From: CAYFWF01 sp964346815
GTDB taxonomy: Bacteria; Acidobacteriota; Aminicenantia; Aminicenantales; Aminicenantaceae
Assembly (NCBI GenBank): GCA_964346815.1
Contig: CAYFWF010000057.1
Location: forward strand, 124,001 to 188,000
DNA: 64,000 nucleotides
Direction of reading: 5' to 3'
Shown piece after piece: positions 1-6,657 of the stretch (the stretch's first letter is position 1; the number at the start of each line of letters is the position of its first letter). A program made the translations under genes and the position numbers. The notes beneath the pieces were generated by a model. It ran no database searches and had not been told where the DNA came from. It worked only from the letters and a program-made list of their open reading frames with translations.

Positions 1-132
1 CTCGGCCACGACTTCGTAGTTGAATTGAGAGCGAGAAAGCTTGAGGGTGTGCTCTGCCAGGCTTATGGCATCCTCAAGGTTTCTCCCCTTGAATTCTTGT
101 TCGATACCGTTACTTTTTTCTTCTTTTTCCAT
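1..132 (-). CDS. jag: Jag-type RNA-binding protein, N-terminal part only
   Basis: Partial gene: only the first 44 codons lie in the window and the 3' end is beyond base 1. The ATG at 130-132 overlaps the end of yidC by 23 bases. The visible N-terminus (MEKEEKSNGIEQEFKGRN, then a stretch reading LEDAISLAEHTLKLS) fits the Jag_N domain, where a short strand is followed by a helix with a 'xxEAI..A...L' pattern. Jag (SpoIIIJ-associated, KH-R3H) proteins are encoded directly after yidC in many bacteria and bind RNA. The call rests on position plus this short match; KH and R3H domains cannot be checked here. Confidence 0.75.
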   Translation of the reverse strand, partial: MEKEEKSNGIEQEFKGRNLEDAISLAEHTLKLSRSQFNYEVVAE

Positions 133-1750
133 GGGATTCTCTCTTTTGTTTTTGTCTCAGCCTATTCATGATGTACTGCTGGACGATCTGGAGCACATTG
201 TTGGTGAGCCAGTAAAGAACCAAACCACTCGAAAAGTTCATGAAGAAGATGGTCATCACGACGGGCATGATGAGCATCATTTTCTGTTGAGTGGGATCGG
301 CAGATGTCGGGGTCATTTTCTGGTTTATGAATTGGGTGATTCCCATGAGTATGGGCGTCACATAATATGGGTCTTTAACTGATAGGTCTTTGATCCAAAA
401 AATGAAGGGGCTTTGCCTGAATTCGAGCGAAACCACCAGCATGCGGAAGAATCCCCAGAAGATGGGGAGCTGGATCAGAATGGGCAGACAGCCTCCGGCC
501 GGATTCACCCCATGTTCTTTGTAGAGTTTCATGATTTCTTCGTTCATTTTGCGGCGCTGGGCGATGTCCTGCTTGGCTTTTTTATATTTGGCCCTGATGG
601 CCTTCATTTTCGGCTGAAGCTCCTGCATTTTGGCCATGGATTTTGTGCTGCTGTAGGTGAGGGGAAAGAAGAGGATTTTGATGATGAGGGTCATGATGAT
701 GATGCAGACTCCCCAGTTTGGGATTGATTTGTGGATGTATTTGATGGCCCTGAGCAGGATTTCAGCAATCCATCCGAAAAAGCCGAATCGGATTATTTTT
801 TTGGTGTCGTGTCCCAATTCGGTAAAATGATCGATATCTTTGGGTCCGATATAGGCTTTCTCTGGCAACCCCATTGCTAGGAAGAAGTATGGCGCCTGGT
901 TGATTTCTTCTTTTATAAAAGCTGCCGTTATCATCTGAGGGGGTGCAATGAAGATAGCTGCAAAATAGTTGATATCATAGGCAGCCCAATCGACAAAATT
1001 GTAATAGCTTTCTTCTGGCTTATATTTTCTCTCCTCGTGGTGGTCGATTTTGTTGCCGGCATAGATGGTCACTCCTGGACTTCCGCCCCCTATCCGCTGC
1101 TTCAGCTCCTGTTCGGTGAGATTGCCGAAACTCGGCCCCCAGATGAGCCGAGGCTCGATTTTCTGTCCGTTTTTCCAAACGTCGATTTGGATATCGAAAG
1201 TATAGGTGTCACCGTGAAAGATAAAGCTCTTTTCGACCCTTGTCCCTGACTCATCGGCATATTCAAATCGCAGCTCTCCATCTTCCCCATCTGTCAACTC
1301 AAGTCCGTAACGGGGAGATTTGTAGAATGTGTTGTTGATGGTGTTGTCGAAATCGGGATCGTCCGTGCTCAATAGGAAGGGATACCTTTCCAATTCCAAA
1401 GACCGGACTGAAACCAGCTCCAGGTTTTCATTGTTTTCGTCTTTGTATTTTTTCAATCTCCAGCTTTTTAGCTGCGCTCCTCTGTTGATCCACACCGCCC
1501 GATACAATGGCGTGTCGACGGTTATTTCCTCTTCTCTTTCTCCTGAGACCGGTTGGAAGTCTTTTTTCTCTTCTGTTTCTTCAGCAGCCAAAGGCTCTTT
1601 CTGGATTGGCTCTGGTTTGGGAGGCTTTTCTATTTCGGATACAGCCTCAGGAGCGGATTCTTGTGGAGGAGGTTTCTTGACGAAAACGAGTTGATAGAGC
1701 ACCAGCACTGCGAAAGAAAGGACAATGGCTAATATTAATCTCTTTTCCAT
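110..1750 (-). CDS. yidC: Membrane protein insertase YidC
   Basis: Inserts proteins into the cytoplasmic membrane, alone or with SecYEG. The 546-residue product has an N-terminal membrane segment (MEKRLILAIVLSFAVLVLYQ), a charged linker, a periplasmic beta domain of roughly 250 residues, and a C-terminal block of membrane segments containing the 60KD_IMP/Oxa1 core (GGCLPILIQLPIFWGFF). This is the Gram-negative layout; Gram-positive homologs lack the periplasmic domain. A TTG five codons upstream is possible, but the ATG at 1748-1750 has an AAGGA site 7 bases away and is preferred. The lysine/arginine-rich tail is typical of ribosome-contacting YidC. It lies 11 bases after yidD in the rpmH operon. 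Confidence 0.96.
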   Translation of the reverse strand: MEKRLILAIVLSFAVLVLYQLVFVKKPPPQESAPEAVSEIEKPPKPEPIQKEPLAAEETEEKKDFQPVSGEREEEITVDTPLYRAVWINRGAQLKSWRLKKYKDENNENLELVSVRSLELERYPFLLSTDDPDFDNTINNTFYKSPRYGLELTDGEDGELRFEYADESGTRVEKSFIFHGDTYTFDIQIDVWKNGQKIEPRLIWGPSFGNLTEQELKQRIGGGSPGVTIYAGNKIDHHEERKYKPEESYYNFVDWAAYDINYFAAIFIAPPQMITAAFIKEEINQAPYFFLAMGLPEKAYIGPKDIDHFTELGHDTKKIIRFGFFGWIAEILLRAIKYIHKSIPNWGVCIIIMTLIIKILFFPLTYSSTKSMAKMQELQPKMKAIRAKYKKAKQDIAQRRKMNEEIMKLYKEHGVNPAGGCLPILIQLPIFWGFFRMLVVSLEFRQSPFIFWIKDLSVKDPYYVTPILMGITQFINQKMTPTSADPTQQKMMLIMPVVMTIFFMNFSSGLVLYWLTNNVLQIVQQYIMNRLRQKQKRESHGKRRKK

Positions 1751-1761
1751 GGGAAGGTCCT

Positions 1762-1971
1762 TCAAGGAACGTGATCCACCCCTCCCGGGTGAAAAGGATG
1801 ACAGCGGAGGAGTCTCTTTGTTCCTAAAAACATGCCTTTGAGCAAGCCGTATTTTTCTATTGCTTCATAAATGTAGAGGGAGCAGGTGGGATAAAATCGG
1901 CAGTGATGGCCGAGAAGAGGAGAGATGAGTTTCCGGTATGCACGAATCAATATCAATACCATCTGCTTCAT
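1762..1971 (-). CDS. yidD: Membrane protein insertion efficiency factor YidD
   Basis: A 69-residue protein of the YidD family, which sits at the inner face of the membrane and helps YidC-dependent insertion. The family signature is complete: RAYRKLISPL near the N-terminus, HCRFYPTCSLYIYEAI with the conserved cysteine, then KRLLRCHPFHPGG and a terminal DHVP. The ATG at 1969-1971 overlaps the rnpA stop by one base (TGATG), implying translational coupling. A longer in-frame reading upstream exists but would run into rnpA and does not match the family. Confidence 0.95.
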   Translation of the reverse strand: MKQMVLILIRAYRKLISPLLGHHCRFYPTCSLYIYEAIEKYGLLKGMFLGTKRLLRCHPFHPGGVDHVP

Positions 1972-2324
1972 CAGGCTTGATTTCTGAAATTTAAGGATTT
2001 CAGGGCAGTCACAAAGTCCTTCTCGAGGCTTCGCCATCTGGTTTCATCGATGTCTCTGTGGGGAATAATGATGAGGTCTACAGGCACTTTTAGCAATGTT
2101 TTGTTCCTTCGATAGAGAGTTCGAAACCGCCTCTTGATCTTATTTCTTTGAACAGCATTTCCAAGCTTTTTACTGGCTACAACAGCCATTCTGGAATGGC
2201 CGAGCTCGTTGGAGAGGTAAATAAGAATGAAAGATTTTCCTCTGAAACGCTTGCCCTTTTTATATAGATGTAAAAAATCCTTTTTCTTTCTTATTCTCTC
2301 TTGAGGCCTAAAGGCTTCATGCAT
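1971..2324 (-). CDS. rnpA: Ribonuclease P protein component
   Basis: Protein subunit of RNase P, which with the RNA subunit removes 5' leaders from tRNA precursors. The 117-residue protein starts MHEAFRPQERIRKKKDFLHL and contains the RNR signature region (SKKLGNAVQRNKIKRRFR) that binds the catalytic RNA. The ATG overlaps the rpmH stop by one base (TGATG). Order rpmH-rnpA-yidD-yidC-jag is one of the most conserved bacterial gene strings, which supports the call independently of sequence. Confidence 0.96.
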   Translation of the reverse strand: MHEAFRPQERIRKKKDFLHLYKKGKRFRGKSFILIYLSNELGHSRMAVVASKKLGNAVQRNKIKRRFRTLYRRNKTLLKVPVDLIIIPHRDIDETRWRSLEKDFVTALKSLNFRNQA

Positions 2325-2458
2325 CAAACAGCGAGTCGAGTTCTACCTTTGCGTCTTCTGTTCTTGACAATCCGGCGGCCCGCTTTGGTTCTCATGCGGA
2401 CGAGGAAACCATGATTCTTCTTTCGCTTTCTTTTGTTCGGCTGGAATGTTCTTTTCAT
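2324..2458 (-). CDS. rpmH: Large ribosomal subunit protein bL34
   Basis: A 44-residue, strongly basic protein with the standard L34 sequence: MKRTFQPNKRKRKKNHGFLV, then RMRTKAGRRIVKNRRRKGR. It is a structural protein of the 50S subunit. The reading frame is open upstream, but L34 starts at MKRT(F/Y)QP throughout bacteria, so the ATG at 2456-2458 is chosen. First gene of the operon, with a good promoter 30-60 bases upstream. Confidence 0.97.
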   Translation of the reverse strand: MKRTFQPNKRKRKKNHGFLVRMRTKAGRRIVKNRRRKGRTRLAV

Positions 2459-2489
2459 TTTCTGCGCTTCTTTTCTCTTTGGAAACAGT

Positions 2490-2518
2490 ATGTTAATAAA
2501 CCCTGCCTTTTCTGTCAA
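2490..2518 (-). promoter_or_regulatory. Sigma-70-type promoter of the rpmH operon
   Basis: On the minus strand TTGACA (2513-2518) and TAACAT (2490-2495) are separated by exactly 17 bases. The predicted start near 2483 gives a leader of about 25 bases ahead of rpmH, with a purine-rich stretch before the ATG. Position and spacing fit; transcription itself is inferred. Confidence 0.7.
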
Positions 2519-2564
2519 GAGAAAAGGAGAGCGAGGATGCTGACGCAAAGACATATTCATTGAT

Positions 2565-2593
2565 TTGACTCTGAGGAGTAATTTGGATATAAT
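2565..2593 (+). promoter_or_regulatory. Consensus sigma-70-type promoter of carD
   Basis: TTGACT (2565-2570), 17-base spacer, TATAAT (2588-2593). The expected start site, about 7 bases after the -10 box, is near 2600, only about five bases before the carD ATG at 2605. That would leave no room for a ribosome binding site, so the transcript would be nearly leaderless. Confidence 0.7.
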
Positions 2594-2604
2594 ACCTTCG
2601 CACA

Positions 2605-3123
2605 ATGGACTCACTAAAGATTGGCGATAAGGTGATTTATCCCAATCAGGGGATCGGAATCGTAGAGGACATCCAAGAAGAAAACTACTTCGGGGAAGAC
2701 TTCAAGATTTATCACGTAAGAATCCTGGCTAATGATACGCTGGTCCTCGTTCCCTCATCCAATGCCAAGGAAATAGGGATTCGGAAGCCGATTACCGAAA
2801 ACACAATCCAGGACGTTTTTGACCTAATCAGCAATGGCGGTGTAGACGTAACCATGAACTGGAAAGGCAGATACAAGGAACATGTGAACCTCATGAAATC
2901 GGGAACCATGCACGATATGATTCTTGTCTTGAAAGGCCTGTATTATCTCCAGCTTATTAAACCTCTCTCTTTTCGTGAAAAGAAGATGATGGAGAAAGCC
3001 AAGCAGCTGATCGTTTCAGAGATCTCAGAAGTTTCCTCCAGTCCGTGTGAAGAGATCGAGAGAAGGGTTCTCAATATGCTCTCTGTCTGCTTCAAAGACA
3101 AAGGCTCTCATGTAGATTCTTAG
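2605..3123 (+). CDS. carD: CarD/CdnL-family RNA polymerase-binding transcription regulator
   Basis: A 172-residue protein with an N-terminal CarD/TRCF RNA-polymerase-interaction domain (about 1-65; MDSLKIGDKVIYPNQGIGIV is diagnostic) and an all-helical C-terminal domain that in characterised relatives contacts DNA at the upstream edge of the open complex. CarD/CdnL stabilises RNA polymerase-promoter open complexes, notably at rRNA promoters. Transcribed alone, divergent from the rpmH operon. The promoter lies so close to the ATG that the mRNA is predicted to be leaderless; family alignment supports this start. Confidence 0.92.
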   Translation: MDSLKIGDKVIYPNQGIGIVEDIQEENYFGEDFKIYHVRILANDTLVLVPSSNAKEIGIRKPITENTIQDVFDLISNGGVDVTMNWKGRYKEHVNLMKSGTMHDMILVLKGLYYLQLIKPLSFREKKMMEKAKQLIVSEISEVSSSPCEEIERRVLNMLSVCFKDKGSHVDS

Positions 3124-3224
3124 ATTCTTGCATCTTTTCTTTCTACCTCTTCATGGGAATTGTCGCTGATGGGGTGCCCCTCTCGTTTTCGAGGAAGTCC
3201 CTGTCAGAGGAAAATCGTTCTCGA

Positions 3225-3674
3225 ATGAAAATCATATCCACCAATAAGAAGGCCTATTTTAACTATGAAATACTCGAGACATACGAAGCCGGGATTTCTC
3301 TGATGGGGAGCGAGGTGAAGTCCATAAGAGAGGGGAGGATCAGCCTGAAGGAAAGCTATGCTGAGATCAAGGACGGGGAGGTTTTTCTGGTCAACTGCCA
3401 CATCAGCCCTTATGAGCCGGCCAACCGGTTCAATCACGAACCGAAAAGGGAACGTAAACTCCTTCTTCACCGGCGGGAGATCAAACGTCTAATAGGAAAG
3501 ATTCTGGAGAAAGGGCTGACCCTGGTGCCGACAAAGGTTTTAATCAACGATAAAGGGAAGGTCAAGATAGAGGTTTCTCTCGCCAAAGGAAAGAGGGCTT
3601 ACCAAAAGAGAGAGGTCATAAAAGAGAGGGACCGCGAACGGGAGATGAGGGCCGAAATGAAAAAATGGCGTTAG
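3225..3674 (+). CDS. smpB: SsrA-binding protein SmpB
   Basis: Binds tmRNA and delivers it to stalled ribosomes for trans-translation. The 149-residue protein begins MKIISTNKKAYFNYEILETY and carries the OB-fold motifs EAGISLMGSEVKSIREGR and AEIKDGEVFLVNCHISPYEP, ending in a basic tail (DREREMRAEMKKWR) of the kind that enters the mRNA channel. The frame is open 24 codons further upstream, but SmpB families start at this methionine; an AGAGG lies somewhat far (14 bases) upstream. The 3' end overlaps the convergent xth gene by four bases. Confidence 0.95.
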   Translation: MKIISTNKKAYFNYEILETYEAGISLMGSEVKSIREGRISLKESYAEIKDGEVFLVNCHISPYEPANRFNHEPKRERKLLLHRREIKRLIGKILEKGLTLVPTKVLINDKGKVKIEVSLAKGKRAYQKREVIKERDREREMRAEMKKWR

Positions 3675-4468
3675 CTCCGAGACCCAATGAAATCGAGTGT
3701 CACAATAACCGGAGCATGGTCGGAAGGCCTTGGAGACCGCCGGCGGCGGGGCCAGAGGTCCACTTCCACATCCTTCATGCCAGTTATGAGCCGCTTTGAA
3801 CAAAGGACATAATCGATTCTCATCCCCTTGTTTTTCCAGATAGCTCCTCCGATGTAATCCCACCATGTGTATTGGATACGGTCGGGAAAAAGATGCCGAT
3901 AGATATCGGTAAATCCCCAATTCAGAAGTCTTTGGAAAGCCTCTCTTTCTTCCGGCATGGTTCCTATGGTATCTTTTAGCAATTCAGAGTCGTATACATC
4001 CTTGTCCTCTTTGGCAATGTTGAAATCTCCTGCCATGAGTATCGGATCCTCAGGGTCGTAGGAAGAGTCGATAAAAGAGAGGAGCTTCTCGTACCAGCTC
4101 ATTTTGTAGTCAAATTTCTCTTCTCCCCGAAGCCCTCCGTGTGGAGCATATATGTTGATCAAAATGATATCATTGGTCTCTGCTGTTATGATTCTGCTCT
4201 GTTCATCCCATGATGGATCGCCGAATCCTTTCTGGATACCTTCGACCTCTGATTTTGAACAGATGGCCACTCCATTATAGGTTTTTTGACCGAAGACTTC
4301 ACATGTATAGCCCAGACGTTCGAAGTCTTCAAAAGGAAAATTCTCTTCGGCCGATTTCAGTTCCTGGAGGCAAAGAATATCTATATCCTGACCTCTGTGG
4401 TCGAGCCAGTCAGCGATTAAATCCTTCCGGGCGCGTATGGAGTTGACATTGAACGTGCATGCCTTCAT
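3671..4468 (-). CDS. xth: Exodeoxyribonuclease III (AP endonuclease)
   Basis: A 265-residue enzyme of the EEP superfamily that cleaves abasic sites and removes 3' blocking groups in base excision repair. Visible catalytic motifs: FNVNSIRAR at the start, LQELK with the metal-binding Glu, YNGVAI, GDFNIA with the Asp/Asn pair, IDYVLCS, and a terminal SDHAPV with the catalytic Asp-His. Ten bases downstream of pdxA on the same strand, so probably co-transcribed with pdxA and the hfq-like gene. Confidence 0.94.
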   Translation of the reverse strand: MKACTFNVNSIRARKDLIADWLDHRGQDIDILCLQELKSAEENFPFEDFERLGYTCEVFGQKTYNGVAICSKSEVEGIQKGFGDPSWDEQSRIITAETNDIILINIYAPHGGLRGEEKFDYKMSWYEKLLSFIDSSYDPEDPILMAGDFNIAKEDKDVYDSELLKDTIGTMPEEREAFQRLLNWGFTDIYRHLFPDRIQYTWWDYIGGAIWKNKGMRIDYVLCSKRLITGMKDVEVDLWPRRRRSPRPSDHAPVIVTLDFIGSRS

Positions 4469-4478
4469 GGATCCTTGC

Positions 4479-5456
4479 TCATAAAGCCGAAGTGAATCGG
4501 TGAGCCAGCCTAATGGCCTCGATCATACTCTCGGCATTGGCTACACCCTTCCCAACGATATCATAAGCTGTGCCGTGACAGGGTGAAGTACGGACAAAGG
4601 GGAGACCGAGCGTCACATTGGTGCCCTGCTCGAACGCAAGGATTTTGAACGGAATCAAGCCCTGGTCGTGATAAAGGGCGATGACGATTTTGTCAGGCTG
4701 GGCCCGCGCTATCCGAAACACGGCGTCGGGGGGATAAGGTCCGCTTAGGGGAATGCCTTTCTTCCGGGCGTTTTCGATAGCTGGAAGGAGTATATCGCTT
4801 TCTTCTGAGCCCATAAGACCCTCTTCTCCAGCATGAGGATTCAATCCGGCTACGAGAATTTCATGGTTGAAGAGCGGCGTTTTTTTAAGTCCTTTCCGAA
4901 GTCTCAGAAAAAAGTCGAGCAGGGTTCCTTCCTCGACCTTATCGAGGGCTTCCCTTAATGGGAGGTGGTGTGTGAAGAGGGCTATTTTCAGCTCACCGGA
5001 CCAGAAAAACATGATGGCTTGGGGATAGAGATGGCTCAGATAGTCTGTATGGCCAGCCCAGCGGATTCCGGCCATATTCCATGAATGTTTGGAAACCGGT
5101 GCGGTGACTACGGCCTGAAGGTTCCCTGCTTGAGCCTCTTTTACAGCGATGTCGAAATAGCGAAAAGAAGCCTCTCCGTTTTCTCTAGAAGGTCTTCCCT
5201 TTTCCACTGTGGTTAGGGGGTAGTCCACTTCATGCAGGGAAGGTCTTTGCCTGGACTGATTTTCAAGGCCAGTGTTTGAGGGAAGTTCGACGTCGATGCC
5301 TAAGGCCTCCTGTTCTCTTTCCAATACATATCTAGAGCCAAAAAGGACATAACGAGCCTTGGGCAGGGATTCGATCGATGCGAACGCTTTGAGGATAAGT
5401 TCCGGTCCGATGCCCCCAGGATCCCCAAGCGTAATGCCGATCTTGGGCAGGGTCAT
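4479..5456 (-). CDS. pdxA: 4-hydroxythreonine-4-phosphate dehydrogenase
   Basis: NAD-dependent oxidation of 4-phosphooxy-threonine in the DXP-dependent pathway to pyridoxal phosphate. The 325-residue protein starts with the family motif ITLGDPGGIGPEL; metal-binding histidines are seen in WAGHTDYLS, GLNPHAGE and ALYHDQGLIP, and the C-terminal LPFVRTSPCHGTAYDIVGKG is typical. The ATG overlaps the stop of the upstream hfq-like gene by four bases. PdxA2-type paralogs acting on other 4-phosphates exist; here the lack of a sugar-catabolic neighbourhood favours the vitamin B6 role. Confidence 0.92.
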   Translation of the reverse strand: MTLPKIGITLGDPGGIGPELILKAFASIESLPKARYVLFGSRYVLEREQEALGIDVELPSNTGLENQSRQRPSLHEVDYPLTTVEKGRPSRENGEASFRYFDIAVKEAQAGNLQAVVTAPVSKHSWNMAGIRWAGHTDYLSHLYPQAIMFFWSGELKIALFTHHLPLREALDKVEEGTLLDFFLRLRKGLKKTPLFNHEILVAGLNPHAGEEGLMGSEESDILLPAIENARKKGIPLSGPYPPDAVFRIARAQPDKIVIALYHDQGLIPFKILAFEQGTNVTLGLPFVRTSPCHGTAYDIVGKGVANAESMIEAIRLAHRFTSAL

Positions 5457-5779
5457 CTTTTATTTTTTGAGGATTTGTTGTCGGACTGTTCGTCCTCTAA
5501 CTTATACATATATTTGATACATCTTTTGAAGATCAAGAGGTTGGGTTTGCTGTCTCTGTTGAGTTTGATACAGTTTCGATCATACCATTCGATGTATCCC
5601 TCGACTGTTTCTCCTTCTCTGAGCACGATAGCCATCGGGGTTTTTTTATTCATCTGTTTGAGGTAGTAGTAATTCTCAGCGTGAGTATCCGAAGGGGGAT
5701 GCTGTTTCTTTTTGGAGGAGTTTTTACTCATTTTTTCCTTATATTCGGTAAGGTTTGGTCGGATAAGTTTTCTGTTCAT
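5453..5779 (-). CDS. hfq: Hfq-like (Sm-fold) RNA-binding protein, divergent
   Basis: A 108-residue protein whose residues about 38-95 read like an Sm fold: a short helix (AENYYYLKQMNKKTP), then MAIVLREGETVEGYIEWYDR (Sm1-like, with the Gly of the bent strand) and FKRCIKYMYKLED in place of the usual YKHAIST Sm2 segment. Hfq helps small RNAs pair with mRNAs. It has an unusual basic, Ser/Lys-rich N-terminal extension and a charged tail. An internal ATG at codon 17 also has an AAGGA site, so the extension could be shorter; the first ATG has GGAG seven bases upstream. Overlaps pdxA by four bases. The Sm-fold reading is fairly secure; function as a true Hfq is inference. Confidence 0.7.
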   Translation of the reverse strand: MNRKLIRPNLTEYKEKMSKNSSKKKQHPPSDTHAENYYYLKQMNKKTPMAIVLREGETVEGYIEWYDRNCIKLNRDSKPNLLIFKRCIKYMYKLEDEQSDNKSSKNKR

Positions 5780-5997
5780 AAATGTACTCCAAGCGCCAAG
5801 CTTAGGAAAGATTTGGAACCTTTTCTTTGTATTTCATACTAACATCTTTGAGCGAAAATAGCAAGAAAATTCCTCTCGTCAGCGCAATCGTCCATCTTTT
5901 CTTAACAGTCTCATCTTACTGCTCACGTTCTCGAAAATATTTTTCTTATCGGCTTATCTAGCTACCCTTCAGGTCCAGAGATTTGTGGCCGATTTTG

Positions 5998-6657
5998 TTA
6001 CATCCCCTCTTTCTTCAAAGCCCTGAACCAGTTTTGGGCAAGAGCCTTATATCCTTGTTTGGAAGGATGAACATCTGGAAGCAGATGAGGAGATTGGAGG
6101 AAAAAGGAATGATTGTCCACGAGAGGAACCTTTTCTTCGCGGGCAATTTTCTGGATAAGAGGATTGATTTCCTCCTCAACCCTTCTCCTTGATTCCGGGG
6201 TGAAGGGAAATGAGACTCCCTCAGGGACAGGAGGAATGGTTGCCAGAAGAATACGGGATGGTTTCCCGGTGCGTGTTTTGAAGCGTCGGAGAAGAGCGAT
6301 GATTTGCTTCATGTTGTTGTAGAAATCGTCGGAAGAAGTCCGGTCATGATCGATACGGACATCGTTGGTCCCCAGTTGGAGGAGAACAAAATCTGGAAGG
6401 TTCTCGCTAAGAGCTTCTCGATTTTTTTCGAGGAAGGCCAAATATTCTCTTGAGTTATGACCACTTTTTCCCAGATTCAAGATTCTTACCTGGATCCCTT
6501 CGTTTTTACAGATCATTCTCAGATATCTTGGGTAGCCAACTTCCGTGATACTGTCACCCGCACACAGGATGATTGTACCCCGGGGGGATGAGCTGCAAAG
6601 GGAAAAAAGAAAGGCAAACATCAGGATCATGCCGGATTGCTTTTTGAAACGGCTCAT
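5998..6657 (-). CDS. SGNH/GDSL-family esterase, exported
   Basis: A 219-residue hydrolase with an N-terminal hydrophobic export signal (about 8-20) followed by Cys21, possibly a poor lipobox. SGNH blocks: CAGDSIT with nucleophile Ser36, the conserved Gly in the NLGKSGHNS region, LQLGTNDVR with the Asn of block III, and DVHPSKQGY with the catalytic Asp-His. Such enzymes deacylate lipids, lysophospholipids or acetylated sugars; the substrate cannot be told. The ATG overlaps the RND permease stop by four bases, so it is translated as the last gene of that efflux operon, an uncommon partner. Confidence 0.85.
   Translation of the reverse strand: MSRFKKQSGMILMFAFLFSLCSSSPRGTIILCAGDSITEVGYPRYLRMICKNEGIQVRILNLGKSGHNSREYLAFLEKNREALSENLPDFVLLQLGTNDVRIDHDRTSSDDFYNNMKQIIALLRRFKTRTGKPSRILLATIPPVPEGVSFPFTPESRRRVEEEINPLIQKIAREEKVPLVDNHSFFLQSPHLLPDVHPSKQGYKALAQNWFRALKKEGM

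Noticed and set aside
2459..2604. Possible replication origin beside rpmH, as rpmH-rnpA is often near dnaA.
   Set aside because: No DnaA boxes, AT-rich unwinding region or dnaA gene is visible; the spacer is fully used by two divergent promoters.
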